Counted from the first letter of the stretch, positions 29,998 through 39,122 are shown. The stretch is 64,000 bases of DNA from Pseudomonas umsongensis (GCF_002236105.1 NZ_NIWU01000001.1:1178001-1242000), one strand, 5' to 3'. Program-made: numbers and translations. Notes: generated by a model from the letters alone, not told the origin.

Positions 29998-30474
29998 ATG
30001 AATGCCATAGACCTGTTGAAAGCCGACCATGAACGCGTAAAAGGCATCCTCAGCCAACTGAGTGAGTCCACCGAGCGCGGCCTGAAAAAACGCGCCGATC
30101 TGCTTGCAAAGCTGGAAATGGAAATTTCGATTCATACCCGTCTTGAAGAAGACGTCCTGTACCCGGCGTACAAGGAAGCCGGTGGCAAGGAGCAGGACAT
30201 CATGTATTACGAAGCCAAGGAAGAACACCGTACGGTGGATTCCCTGGTGCTGCCGGACCTGAAAGTCACCGACCCATCCACGCCCGAGTTCGCCGGTCGC
30301 GTCAAGGTGGTCAAGGAACTGCTCGAACACCACATTGAAGAGGAAGAGACCACGATGTTTCCCCAAGCCAGGAAGCTGCTGGGTAAAGCGACGCTGGATG
30401 AACTGGGGGCAAAAATGGAGACCCTCAAGGCCCGCCTGAAAAAGGAACTCGACGCCTCGCATATGGCGGCCTGA
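29998..30474 (+). CDS. Hemerythrin-domain protein
   Basis: A 158-residue four-helix-bundle protein. The di-iron ligands expected of hemerythrin HHE domains are visible: His in LLKADHERV (residue 11), His with Glu in SIHTRLEEDVLYP (near 46-51), His in AKEEHRTVD, and the paired His and Glu in LLEHHIEEEETTMFP. It is soluble and cytoplasmic. Such proteins bind O2 or NO, or store iron, and some respond to oxidative stress. GGAG precedes the ATG. It is a monocistronic unit, with a possible sigma-54 promoter upstream and a REP element downstream. Confidence 0.93.
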   Translation: MNAIDLLKADHERVKGILSQLSESTERGLKKRADLLAKLEMEISIHTRLEEDVLYPAYKEAGGKEQDIMYYEAKEEHRTVDSLVLPDLKVTDPSTPEFAGRVKVVKELLEHHIEEEETTMFPQARKLLGKATLDELGAKMETLKARLKKELDASHMAA

Positions 30475-30509
30475 GATCCAGGTGCACAATAACGACGGCG
30501 AGTGAAAAA

Positions 30510-30626
30510 CCTGTAGGAGCGAGCATGCACGCGATGAACTTGAGAGCTCCGAGGGGTGTCAGGTGACCAGCGTCATCGTTGACGACCATCGCGACGGTGC
30601 GACGATTCGACATGCTCGCTCCTACA
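30510..30626. repeat. Interrupted REP pair between hemerythrin and hybrid kinase
   Basis: CTGTAGGAGCGAGCATGCAC on the left and CATGCTCGCTCCTACA on the right are the arms. The right arm is preceded by an extra, imperfect block (CGACGGTGCGACGATTCGA). The stop codon of the kinase (30622-30624) is part of the right arm. Confidence 0.8.
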
Positions 30627-32529
30627 TGGCTGAGGCGATAATTTCCACCAGGTTCAACTGGGTAAACGGCTTGGACAAGCGCGGCAACCTGGCTGCAAAC
30701 CCTTCCAGGCGCTCGGCATATCCAGTGGCCAGGATGATCGGCATGTCGGGGTTGCGCTCGCGGATGGCTTGCGCCAATTGCGCGCCACTCATCTGAGGCA
30801 TCGCCATATCGGTAATGACGAGATCGATGCCCATATTGTTTTCGAACACCTCCAGTCCCTGAGCGCCCGACGTTGCGGTGATCACCTGGTGACCGAGGTC
30901 TTCCAGCAACAGGCAAGTGCTGGTCAACACCAGGCTGTCGTCGTCCACCACCAGGATGCACAAGCGAGGGACTTCCGGCGTTGCCGGCTCCTCGGCAAGG
31001 GGGGCCGCTATCGAGTCTTCCGAGGCCACGGGCAACCACAGTTCTGCAGTCGTGCCCTGGTTTTTCTGACTCTTGAGAATGAATCGACCGCCCAGTTGTT
31101 CGATGAAGCCATGGACCATCGACAGCCCCAGTCCAGTCCCCTTGCCCAGCCCTTTGGTGGTGAAGAACGGATCCATTGCCGAGGCCAGCGTTGCTTCATC
31201 CATCCCGTCGCCGGTGTCGGTGATGCTCAGGCACACATAACGCCCCGCCCGTAACGGATCAGAGATAGTTTCAACGCGGGCGCTGATGACGATTTTTCCG
31301 CCGTCGGGCATAGCATCGCGGGCGTTGGTGGCCAGGTTCAGCATCGCCAATTCGAGCTGGTTGATATCGGCCAGGACCGGCTCGATCCGCTCTGGAAAAC
31401 GGGTTTCCAGTGCCACCGACGGTCCCAGGGAACTGCGCAGCAGTCCGCTGATGCCCTGCACCAGGGCGGGAAGTTCCACAGGTTCGGATTTGAGCTCTTG
31501 CTTCCTGGCAAAAGCCAGCATGCGCTGGGTCAAGGACACGCCGCGCAATGCACCCTGGGTGGCGTTGTCGAGCAACCGGACGATTTTCGGGTCGTCCGCC
31601 AGGCGTTTGCGCACGATTTCCAGATTGCCAAGAATGACTGTGAGCAGATTATTGAAGTCGTGGGCAATCCCCCCACTAAGCTGGCCGATGGCTTGCATCT
31701 TTTGCGCCTGGAACAGCGCTTCGCGGGTTTGTTCAAGTGCCTGCTGCGCCTGGGTCGCTTCGGTGATGTCGCGGGTGATCTTGGCAAAGCCTAGCAACGT
31801 ACCGGTGTCTCCCCAGATCGGGTCAACCACGACGTGAGCCAGGAACCTTGTGCCGTCCTTGCGCACTCGCCATCCCTTGTTCTCGAAGCGCCCCTCACGC
31901 GTGGCAATCTCCAATGCCCGGCCGGGTAAGCCGCTCGCCTTGTCTTCAGGGGTGTAGAACATCGAAAAGTGCTGGCCAATAACTTCTTCGGGCAAATAGC
32001 CCTTGATCCGTTGGGCTCCCAGGTTCCAGTTGGTCACGCGACCATCCGGGGCCAGCATGTAGATGGCGTAGTCCGTGACGCTTTGCACCAGTAAGCGAAA
32101 CTGTTGCTCGCTTTGCTTGAGGGTCTCTTCGGCCATCTTGCGGTCGGTCAGGTCACGGGTAATCTTGGCAAATCCCAGCAGCGTGCCCGACGGGTCGTAA
32201 ATCGGATCGATCACCACGTGGGACCAGAAATGCGTGCCGTCCTTGCGCACACGCCAGCCTTCACCTTCGAATCGGCCCTCGCGAATGGCCGTGTCCAGCG
32301 CCCGCTGAGGCAAGCCGGCACGACGATCTTCATCGGTGTAGAAGCGCGAAAAATGCTGGCCGAGAATCTCGGCTTCCTCATAGCCCTTGAACCGCCGGGC
32401 CCCTGCGTTCCAGCTGGTAATGATGCCATCGGGGTCAATCATGTAGATCGCGTAGTCAACCACCGCATCGATCAGCAGGCGCAAGCGCCTGTCCTCAATG
32501 ACCCTGGCCTGGATTCGATCTTCGCTCAT
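30622..32529 (-). CDS. Hybrid sensor histidine kinase, PAS-PAS-HisKA-HATPase-REC
   Basis: A 635-residue soluble kinase with no membrane segment. Two similar PAS domains (about 15-130 and 145-255) both carry IYM...PDG...W..GA.R.KGY and a GFAKITRD PAC end, so they arose by internal duplication. The H-box AIGQLSGGIAHDFNNLL contains phospho-acceptor His290. The N-box NLATNARDAMPDGG and G-boxes DTGDGMD and GKGTGLGLSMV form the ATPase. The C-terminal receiver has the acidic pocket VVDDDS, phospho-acceptor Asp in LVITDMAMPQ and Lys620. The ATG at 32529 has GAGGG upstream. No response regulator gene lies beside it. The ligand is unknown; the cytosolic PAS pair suggests redox, light or metabolite sensing. 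Confidence 0.93.
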   Translation of the reverse strand: MSEDRIQARVIEDRRLRLLIDAVVDYAIYMIDPDGIITSWNAGARRFKGYEEAEILGQHFSRFYTDEDRRAGLPQRALDTAIREGRFEGEGWRVRKDGTHFWSHVVIDPIYDPSGTLLGFAKITRDLTDRKMAEETLKQSEQQFRLLVQSVTDYAIYMLAPDGRVTNWNLGAQRIKGYLPEEVIGQHFSMFYTPEDKASGLPGRALEIATREGRFENKGWRVRKDGTRFLAHVVVDPIWGDTGTLLGFAKITRDITEATQAQQALEQTREALFQAQKMQAIGQLSGGIAHDFNNLLTVILGNLEIVRKRLADDPKIVRLLDNATQGALRGVSLTQRMLAFARKQELKSEPVELPALVQGISGLLRSSLGPSVALETRFPERIEPVLADINQLELAMLNLATNARDAMPDGGKIVISARVETISDPLRAGRYVCLSITDTGDGMDEATLASAMDPFFTTKGLGKGTGLGLSMVHGFIEQLGGRFILKSQKNQGTTAELWLPVASEDSIAAPLAEEPATPEVPRLCILVVDDDSLVLTSTCLLLEDLGHQVITATSGAQGLEVFENNMGIDLVITDMAMPQMSGAQLAQAIRERNPDMPIILATGYAERLEGFAARLPRLSKPFTQLNLVEIIASAM

Positions 32530-32536
32530 TGATCCC

Positions 32537-34849
32537 TCACATCGGGTGCTGTAACTCAGCAGTATGCGATAAACCGTCCATTTGAACAGCCGCCGAAGCA
32601 ATTGACCACCAGCGCGGCAGCAGTTGCCTGACCTTGTTGTCGCCAAACCGGTCATCGATCAACATCACCACGCCTCGGTCCTGCTGTGTACGAATCACTC
32701 TGCCAGCGGCCTGCACCACTTTTTGCACGCCGGGATACAGGTAGGTGTAGTCGTAGCCCGCACCGAACATGGCCGCCATGCGCTGCTTGAGTTGCTCGTT
32801 GACCGGGTTGAGCTGCGCCAACCCCAGGGTGGCGATGAACGCGCCAATCAAGCGTGCACCCGGCAAATCGATGCCTTCGCCAAACGCCCCGCCCAACACC
32901 GCAAAGCCCACGCCCTGGCCTTCGGCGGTGAACCGGTCGAGGAACGCCTGGCGTTGCGCCTCCGCCATGCCCCGTGACTGTGACCATAGATTGATCCCGG
33001 GATAACGCTCGGCGAGCAACTGCGCCACTTGCTGCAGGTAATCGAAACTGCTGAAGAACGCCAGGTAATTGCCGGGGCGCCGCATGAACTGCCGGGCGAT
33101 CAGTTCGACGATCGGCGCCAGGGATGCCTGGCGATGAACGAAACGCGTGGAGATCTGGTTGATGATCTGTACATGTAGCTGATCGGCATGAAAAGGCGAC
33201 TCGACGTCGATGCACACGGTATTCGCCGGCGTACCCAGCAAGTCGGCGTAATAGTGGCGAGGGCTGAGGGTCGCCGAGAACAGGGCGGTGCTGCGGGCAG
33301 CGCTCAGGCGCGGCCCGATGAAGCCCGCGGGCACCACGTTGCGCAGACACAGTTGCGAGAGGTTGCGCTTGCGGTCGAGGTCGCGTTTGCTGATGTCGAA
33401 CAGGTACTGCTGGTCAAAAAGTTCGGCCACCCGACAGAACTGCAGTACCTCGAAGTAAAAGCTTTGCAATGCACTGTCCAGTCCCTGCGGATGATCGTTA
33501 AGGTAATCGCCGATGCTGGCGCTGCACGACGACAAGGCCTGGAGCAGTTTTTCCGGTGGCTTGTCATAGGCCTGATAAGCAGCAGACTGCTGGTTATGCA
33601 AGGCGTTCCATTCGCGGTTGACTCGCTGCAGGCTTTTTTTCAACACCTCGGGAGCGGTTTTCCGAACGCCGTCGAGGGTCGATTGGTCGAGGCTCGCGCT
33701 GTACATCTGACGACCACGTTCCACCAGGTTGTGGGCTTCGTCGACCAGTACCGCGACTTTCCAGTTGTTGGCCTGGGCCAGGCCGAACAGCAGCGCACTG
33801 AAATCGAAGTAATAGTTGTAATCGGCAACGACCACATCGGCCCAGCGCGCCATTTCCTGGCTCAGGTAATACGGGCACACCTCATGCTCCAAAGCGACCT
33901 GGCGCAATGCGCTCTGGTTCAACAGGCCAAGCTCGCTGGCGGCCTGGCGTGCCGCCGGCAATCGATCGTAGAAGCCCTGGGCCAACGGACAGGATTCACC
34001 GTGACAGGCCTTGTCCGGGTGTTCACAGGCCTTGTCCCGGGCGATCATCTCCAGAATTCGCAAAGGCGGTGCATCGCTGCAGTCGAGGATCACCTGCGCG
34101 GCGTCCAGGGCCAGCTTGCGTCCCGGGGTTTTCGCCGTGAGAAAGTACAGCTTGTCCAGTTGCTGCGGCGCCAGGGCCTTGAGCAGCGGGAACAGGGTGC
34201 CGATGGTCTTGCCAATCCCCGTGGGTGCCTGGGCCATCAGGCAACACCCGGTGCTGACCGCCTTGAACACCGATTCGGCGAGGTGACGCTGCCCGGGGCG
34301 AAACTCGGCATGGGGAAACGCCAGCTGTCGTGCCGCAAGGTCACGCCTTTGGCGATGGGCCGTTTCCTGTTCGGCCCAGTGCAGGAACAGGCCGCAATGG
34401 TGTTCGAAGAACTGCCCGAGCTCGGCGGCGCTGAACGCCTCGAGCAGACAAGTTTCCCTTTCGCTGACGATATCGAAATACACCAGCGCCAGGTTGATCT
34501 GCGCCAGGTTGAGTTTGCGGCACATCAGCCAGCCATAGACCTTGGCCTGTGCCCAATGCAGTTGCCGGTGGTTGGCCGGTTGCTTGCTCAAGTCACCACG
34601 GTAGGTCTTGACCTCTTCGAGGCAATTTTGCGAGGGATCATAGCCATCCGCCCTGCCCTTGACCGTCAGGCCCTGATACGCACCTTCGAGGGCGACTTCA
34701 CTCTGGTAGTCGTCACTGCGCCGTGACGCTACCGTACGGTGCCCGACGATGCCTTCCAGGGCGGTCGGCGAGGGAGTGAAGCGCAAGTCGAGGTCCCCGA
34801 CCTTGGCGGTGAACTCACATAACGCACGCACCGCGATGCTGTAGCTCAA
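32537..34849 (-). CDS. Iron-sulfur XPD/DinG-type helicase with N-terminal Cas4-like nuclease domain
   Basis: About 770 residues. The N-terminal 110 residues have PD-(D/E)XK/RecB-nuclease motifs: GRADGYD (Asp near 68), CLEEVKT (Glu79, Lys81) and HWAQAKVYGWL (Gln101, Tyr105). The helicase follows: APTGIGKT Walker A at 208-215, four Cys for a 4Fe-4S cluster near 275, 282, 287 and 325, and the DEAH box at 370-373. ALFSATLSPR and QAAGRVIRTQQD are seen later. I favour the TTG at 34849, which overlaps the FAN1 stop (TTGA) and has GGAG/AAGG before it; ATG 34867 is an alternative. It is translationally coupled to the FAN1 gene and shares its LexA-like control. Confidence 0.88.
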   Translation of the reverse strand: MSYSIAVRALCEFTAKVGDLDLRFTPSPTALEGIVGHRTVASRRSDDYQSEVALEGAYQGLTVKGRADGYDPSQNCLEEVKTYRGDLSKQPANHRQLHWAQAKVYGWLMCRKLNLAQINLALVYFDIVSERETCLLEAFSAAELGQFFEHHCGLFLHWAEQETAHRQRRDLAARQLAFPHAEFRPGQRHLAESVFKAVSTGCCLMAQAPTGIGKTIGTLFPLLKALAPQQLDKLYFLTAKTPGRKLALDAAQVILDCSDAPPLRILEMIARDKACEHPDKACHGESCPLAQGFYDRLPAARQAASELGLLNQSALRQVALEHEVCPYYLSQEMARWADVVVADYNYYFDFSALLFGLAQANNWKVAVLVDEAHNLVERGRQMYSASLDQSTLDGVRKTAPEVLKKSLQRVNREWNALHNQQSAAYQAYDKPPEKLLQALSSCSASIGDYLNDHPQGLDSALQSFYFEVLQFCRVAELFDQQYLFDISKRDLDRKRNLSQLCLRNVVPAGFIGPRLSAARSTALFSATLSPRHYYADLLGTPANTVCIDVESPFHADQLHVQIINQISTRFVHRQASLAPIVELIARQFMRRPGNYLAFFSSFDYLQQVAQLLAERYPGINLWSQSRGMAEAQRQAFLDRFTAEGQGVGFAVLGGAFGEGIDLPGARLIGAFIATLGLAQLNPVNEQLKQRMAAMFGAGYDYTYLYPGVQKVVQAAGRVIRTQQDRGVVMLIDDRFGDNKVRQLLPRWWSIASAAVQMDGLSHTAELQHPM

Positions 34850-36498
34850 GCGCCTTGCTCCGCCCATTGCACATAACACACGGCAATCGGCATCCGGTGC
34901 TCATGACAGAACTCCAGCCAGCGCAGCTGGTTATCCTGCAGGCGATCCCCGGGCCCCTTGACTTCGATCATGCGGTAGGTTTTTTCCTGCGGCCAGAACT
35001 GGATCAGGTCGGGCATGCCCGCCCGATTGGCCTTGATGTCCAGTAACAACCGGTTGAACCAGTGCTTGAGGTGTTCGGCGGGCAAGCAGTCCAGCGCCTG
35101 CTCCAGCAACGGCTCGCTGAGTGCGCCCCAGAACACGAATGGCGACTGCACGCCCCACTTTTGGGCATAGCGCAGGCGGATGGTCTCAAGGTATCGACCG
35201 TCGTCGAGTTCATCGAGGCAGGCCTGGAACAACTCGGCCCGGCGGCTGTGGAAGTCTTCGCTCAGCAGGTCCACCGGACCGCGTTGGAACGGATGGAAAA
35301 ACGCCCCCGGCAGCGGGGCGAATATCGCCGGCCAGCACAGCAACCCGAACAGCGAGTTGACCAAGCTGTTTTCGACGTAATGAACCGGCGCCGAGTCTTC
35401 GCCCAGGTGCGCCTGCACGTAGTCCTCCACTGACAACATCGGGTCGGTCCTGATCAGTTGCAGCTCCAGGCGTTCCATCTGTCGTGGGGCCGGACGCTTG
35501 ACCGCCGGCCCGCCCAGCTTGCGACGCAACCTGGGCAGGACACGCAGCAGGTGTTGCTGTTCCGCGGCGTTTTGCGGTGCTTGTTCGGCCTGGCACGCCA
35601 GGTCAAGGGCCAGTGGGTACTCACCGCAGCGTTCCAGCACACGGATCATGCGCAAGCGCGCGCCGGGATACACGCAGTCCCGGTACAGGGTCAACGCGGC
35701 GCAGAAATCACCGGCGCGCTCGCACGCCTGGCCCATCTGGAATAAGAGCTTATCACGACGTCTCTGCAGCCAGGGATTGCCCAGTGCCAGGCCGTTGATC
35801 TGGGCGACAATCGCGGCCACCGGCTCACCGGCTTCGAAAAGCTGCTGGCACTGGTAAAGGAACAGGCAGGCATCGACGTCCTCGCGGCTGCGCAAGCCTC
35901 GGGAATCGGCGCAAAACTCTACTTTTTCATAGGTGAAGACCCCAAGGTCCGCCAAGACGAATTCAGACCAATCCTGGTAAAGATTGCCAAAAAACATCAA
36001 GCGCAGGCGATCGCACAGGCCCATGATGGTCAGGCTGAACAAGCGGTCACCCAGCGCCGGACACCAATCCTTAAAGGATTGCTCGTGAGGAAACTGCTCG
36101 CACAGAGCCGGTAGCCAGTCGGTCTTTTTACCCTTGGGTTGAGTAATGGCACTGCCCAGGCATTGAAGAATTTCCGCCTTGAGCAACACTTCAAATAACG
36201 CCTCGACCGACAACGGCTGGTGCTCGTCGAGCCAGCCCAATTCGAGCAACGGCCGGGCTGCGCTGGCGATATCGCCGATCTCGACGTAATGCAATTTGCT
36301 GGCGCGAAAATGCATGCCTTTGCGCATGACCAGCCTGACCAGTAGCGCCCGGGCCTCGCGGGGCAAACCATTGAAGTCATGAATAAAGCGGTGCTCTTCG
36401 ACGCTCAACACGTCGGCATAACGTTGCTCAAGCCAATCAAGCACTTGCATGAAGTTGTTGAGGTAGTAGAACGGGTCGTCGAGAGGATTTGCAGTCAC
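34846..36498 (-). CDS. fan1: FAN1-type VRR-NUC structure-specific nuclease
   Basis: About 550 residues, similar in length to the crystallised P. aeruginosa FAN1. The N-terminal region NPLDDPFYYLNNFMQVLDWL and the SAP-like/TPR-like helical middle are followed by the C-terminal VRR-NUC domain. The active-site residues lie in MPDLIQFW and MIEVKGPGDRLQDNQLRWL (PD...EVK, near 492-525). FAN1 cuts 5' flaps and resolves interstrand cross-links. GTG 36498 is my choice: the upstream GTG at 36525 touches a LexA-like box, so it would leave no leader. The helicase gene overlaps its stop. The pair probably works together on cross-linked or branched DNA. Confidence 0.9.
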   Translation of the reverse strand: MTANPLDDPFYYLNNFMQVLDWLEQRYADVLSVEEHRFIHDFNGLPREARALLVRLVMRKGMHFRASKLHYVEIGDIASAARPLLELGWLDEHQPLSVEALFEVLLKAEILQCLGSAITQPKGKKTDWLPALCEQFPHEQSFKDWCPALGDRLFSLTIMGLCDRLRLMFFGNLYQDWSEFVLADLGVFTYEKVEFCADSRGLRSREDVDACLFLYQCQQLFEAGEPVAAIVAQINGLALGNPWLQRRRDKLLFQMGQACERAGDFCAALTLYRDCVYPGARLRMIRVLERCGEYPLALDLACQAEQAPQNAAEQQHLLRVLPRLRRKLGGPAVKRPAPRQMERLELQLIRTDPMLSVEDYVQAHLGEDSAPVHYVENSLVNSLFGLLCWPAIFAPLPGAFFHPFQRGPVDLLSEDFHSRRAELFQACLDELDDGRYLETIRLRYAQKWGVQSPFVFWGALSEPLLEQALDCLPAEHLKHWFNRLLLDIKANRAGMPDLIQFWPQEKTYRMIEVKGPGDRLQDNQLRWLEFCHEHRMPIAVCYVQWAEQGA

Positions 36499-36524
36499 GG
36501 GAAAGGAGCCACGATTAACAAGCA

Positions 36525-36540
36525 CTGGTTATGCATACAG
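36525..36540 (-). promoter_or_regulatory. LexA (SOS) box upstream of fan1
   Basis: CTGGTTATGCATACAG fits CTG-N10-CAG and matches 12 of 16 positions of the canonical CTGTATATATATACAG. It is 27 bp upstream of the chosen fan1 start, where LexA would block the promoter until DNA damage. Confidence 0.7.
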
Positions 36541-36708
36541 ATACCAGCAACGCCCTACCCCATGCAAATGGAAAAGGATAAGCGGAGGCGCTTTAAGGGA
36601 TTTTTGCCTTGGGCATAGAACTTTCTGCTGTTGCATCGCACCAACCGCCAAGGAACGGCATTCGCTTGCGACAGCCACACTGGTTTTTTTTAACAATGAG
36701 AGGTGATT

Positions 36709-36933
36709 ATGAACATCAAGACTCTGGCGTTTCCCATGGCGGTAGCGGCCTTCATCGCCCTGGCCGGCTGCTCGACGCCCACGGTGGTCACCCTGCAGAA
36801 CGGCACCCAGTATCTGACCAAGGACATGCCAAAAACCAAGACCAAGGACGGTTTCTTCGAGTTCGAGGATATTTCCGGAGCCAAGGTCAAAGTCAAGGCC
36901 GATGACGTGGCCACGATTCGCCAGGAAGACTGA
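36709..36933 (+). CDS. YgdI/YgdR-type small lipoprotein
   Basis: A 74-residue lipoprotein. The signal peptide ends in LAGC with acylated Cys21. The mature SH3-like domain reads TPTVVTLQNGTQYLTKDMPK...GFFEFEDISGAKVKVKADDVATIRQ, the DUF903 pattern of YgdI/YgdR. GAGAGG lies six bases before the ATG at 36709. The function of the family is unknown, although members are among the abundant outer-membrane lipoproteins. It is divergent from fan1 and stands alone. Confidence 0.92.
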   Translation: MNIKTLAFPMAVAAFIALAGCSTPTVVTLQNGTQYLTKDMPKTKTKDGFFEFEDISGAKVKVKADDVATIRQED

Positions 36934-37029
36934 GCCCGCGAATCGTGTTGCCTGCGCCCCCTGTGTGGCAGGTTTCGAGCACTGCCTTACACTGCGTTAG
37001 ACCCAGTGCGACCGAATGATGGTGTCGAA

Positions 37030-37689
37030 ATGAAAATGGTCACGCCACTTCTGACTCCCCTCCTCGCGGTCGCCGCTTGGTTTTCAATGAGTCTTTGTGC
37101 AAATGCCGCGACACCTGCTCGATCCTTCAATACCAGCTTCGACTGCGCCGCGGCCCGGGGGGCCGTTGAAAAGCTTATCTGTCGCGACGCTCGACTGGCG
37201 CAGATGGATATCGAGCTGACGCGCCTGTATCGCCTGGCGCTCACCGATGAGCATTCGGTGCCGCGACCCGACAAAGTCGAGATCGACCAGCGCTTCTGGC
37301 TGCTCGCCCGCGATCAATGCGCGACCGAAGCCGATCCCAAGGCATGCACGGTGAGCCACTATGCCGAGCGTGCGCACCAACTGCGCCAAGGCTCGGCCAT
37401 TGCCAGGACCAAGGACCCCAGCAGGCTCACTGAAGGCCCGCAGGCCTTTCGCTGCACCGGGCTTGGCGCGCTGGTGGCCGCCACGTTCTTCACTGTCGAA
37501 CCGGCAGTGGTTTACCTGAAATGGGCCAATACCTCGACCACGCTGGAACAGGTGCCGAGTTCGTCCGGAGCCCTGTACCAGGGCAAGGACAACAGGGGCA
37601 GCCAAAGCTTCTGGCAAAACGGCAACGATGCCCTGTTGCGGATGCCGGGCGCAGGTGAAATGAGGTGCACGGTTGAACCTGTCAGTTGA
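37030..37689 (+). CDS. Periplasmic lysozyme inhibitor-like protein: LprI-type domain fused to MliC-type domain
   Basis: A 219-residue secreted protein with a signal peptide (MKMVTPLLTPLLAVAAWF...ANA). The first mature half has the LprI-type Cys pattern SFDCAAARGAVEKLICRD...LARDQCATEADPKACTV with the typical RLAQMDIELTRLY segment. The second half (about 140-219, AFRCTGLGALVAATFF...SSGALYQGKDN...FWQNGNDALLRM) resembles the MliC/PliC c-type lysozyme inhibitor fold, including its C-terminal Cys. The domain assignment is my reading of motifs. It would protect peptidoglycan from host lysozyme. The start region has no strong ribosome site. Confidence 0.72.
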   Translation: MKMVTPLLTPLLAVAAWFSMSLCANAATPARSFNTSFDCAAARGAVEKLICRDARLAQMDIELTRLYRLALTDEHSVPRPDKVEIDQRFWLLARDQCATEADPKACTVSHYAERAHQLRQGSAIARTKDPSRLTEGPQAFRCTGLGALVAATFFTVEPAVVYLKWANTSTTLEQVPSSSGALYQGKDNRGSQSFWQNGNDALLRMPGAGEMRCTVEPVS

Positions 37690-37715
37690 TCACGGATCAT
37701 CGAAGGCAACACTGT

Positions 37716-39122
37716 TCAGTGCATCAAGCCTTCCATGAACCCCGCGACCCCGCTGGCGAGCCTGCGCCGCCATGGCGCGCTGGTCGGGTTGGCCAGGGTC
37801 TGGTCTTCGTGGACGAAGCTGCGAATGATCGCGTTGTAGCCGAGCCAGCGCCAAGGTTCGGGCTCCCAGGCCTTGAGCGCGTGCAGTCCGCCCAGGGCAA
37901 TTACCCACGGTTGGCGAACCCGCTCGGTGTCGCGTTGCAGGATCAGGTCGGCAAGGGTCCTGCCACCCAGGTTGCTGGCACCGACCCCCTCCCCGCCATA
38001 ACCGCCGGACAGGGCAATACCGCTGGCCTGGTCACAGAGCATATGGGGCTTGAAGTGCCGTGACATGCCCAGGTTGCCGCCCCAGCCATGGGTGATCTGC
38101 ACATTGCGAAGCTGTGGAAACAGTTCGCCGAACAGATAGCGCCGCAACTCGATTTCGCTACGCGTCAGGTCAAAGTCATGGCGCAGCTTGCCGGCAAACT
38201 GATAGCCCCCGCGCGCGCCAAAGATCAGTCGGTTATCTGCCGTCCGTTGGCCATAGGTCACCTGGCGACTGTTTTCGCTGAAGGCCTGGCCATGACTCAG
38301 CCCAATCTCGTCCCAGGTGGCGGCCGACAGCGGTTCGGTAGCCACGATCAGGCTTTGCACCGGCAACTGATAACGTCCCAAGGGCGGCAAGGTCACCGAA
38401 TAGCCTTCGACAGCCGGTACCACCCAGCGGCTGCGCACCGTCGCCTGGGCAGTGCGAAGGCTGCCGGACTGCCAATGATTCACCGGGCTGTTCTCGTAGA
38501 TCCGCACGCCCATGCGCTCGACCGCGCGTGCCAGTCCCCGGACCAGCTTGGCCGGATGGAGGGTCGCGACATGTGGCGCATAAATAGCGCCATAAGGCTT
38601 GGCCAGGCAAATTTGCTGCGCCATCTGCTCCGGGCTCAGCCAGCGGTAGTCGTTTTCGTTGAGACCCTGGCCGTACAGTTTGTCCAGGTACTGGCGCAGT
38701 GTGGCCTCCTGCTCGGGGTAGCGAGCGGCACAATAGAGGGCGCCGCCTTTACGATAATCGCAATCGATGCCTTCACGTTCGATGACGCGTTTCACCTCAT
38801 CAGGGATGTCGTGGAGCAAATCGTAAGAGGCACGACGTTGCTCGGGTGACAACGAAGCGAGCAGCCGGTCTTCGCCCAGCAGATTGCCCATCAACCACCC
38901 GCCGTTACGCCCCGAGGCACCGAAACCGGCTGTTTGCGCTTCTATGATGACAATATTCAGGCCAGGAGCCTGTCGCTTCAGGTAGTAGGCGGTCCAGAGC
39001 CCGGTGTACCCCGCGCCGATAATCGCGACATCGACATCCAGATCCTGTTCCAGCGCCGCACGCGCCAGCAAAGGCTCGTCGAGTTGGTCCATCCACAAAC
39101 TGATAGTGCGCCACGCCGGCAT
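37716..39122 (-). CDS. FAD-dependent oxidoreductase (DAO family)
   Basis: A 468-residue flavoprotein. DVAIIGAGYTGLWTAYYL (about 31-48) binds the ADP part of FAD, and GASGRNGGWLMGNLLGED follows, as in amine-oxidising DAO proteins. GWGGNLGMSRHFKPHM and GYGGEGVGASNLGGRTLADLIL complete the site. It is longer than, and only distantly related to, the PuuB-like protein at 3615. Substrates of this group are secondary or N-methylated amines and gamma-glutamyl amines; none can be fixed here. The AraC-type regulator gene at 39173 lies upstream in the same orientation with a 50-bp gap and is its likely regulator. Confidence 0.85.
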   Translation of the reverse strand: MPAWRTISLWMDQLDEPLLARAALEQDLDVDVAIIGAGYTGLWTAYYLKRQAPGLNIVIIEAQTAGFGASGRNGGWLMGNLLGEDRLLASLSPEQRRASYDLLHDIPDEVKRVIEREGIDCDYRKGGALYCAARYPEQEATLRQYLDKLYGQGLNENDYRWLSPEQMAQQICLAKPYGAIYAPHVATLHPAKLVRGLARAVERMGVRIYENSPVNHWQSGSLRTAQATVRSRWVVPAVEGYSVTLPPLGRYQLPVQSLIVATEPLSAATWDEIGLSHGQAFSENSRQVTYGQRTADNRLIFGARGGYQFAGKLRHDFDLTRSEIELRRYLFGELFPQLRNVQITHGWGGNLGMSRHFKPHMLCDQASGIALSGGYGGEGVGASNLGGRTLADLILQRDTERVRQPWVIALGGLHALKAWEPEPWRWLGYNAIIRSFVHEDQTLANPTSAPWRRRLASGVAGFMEGLMH

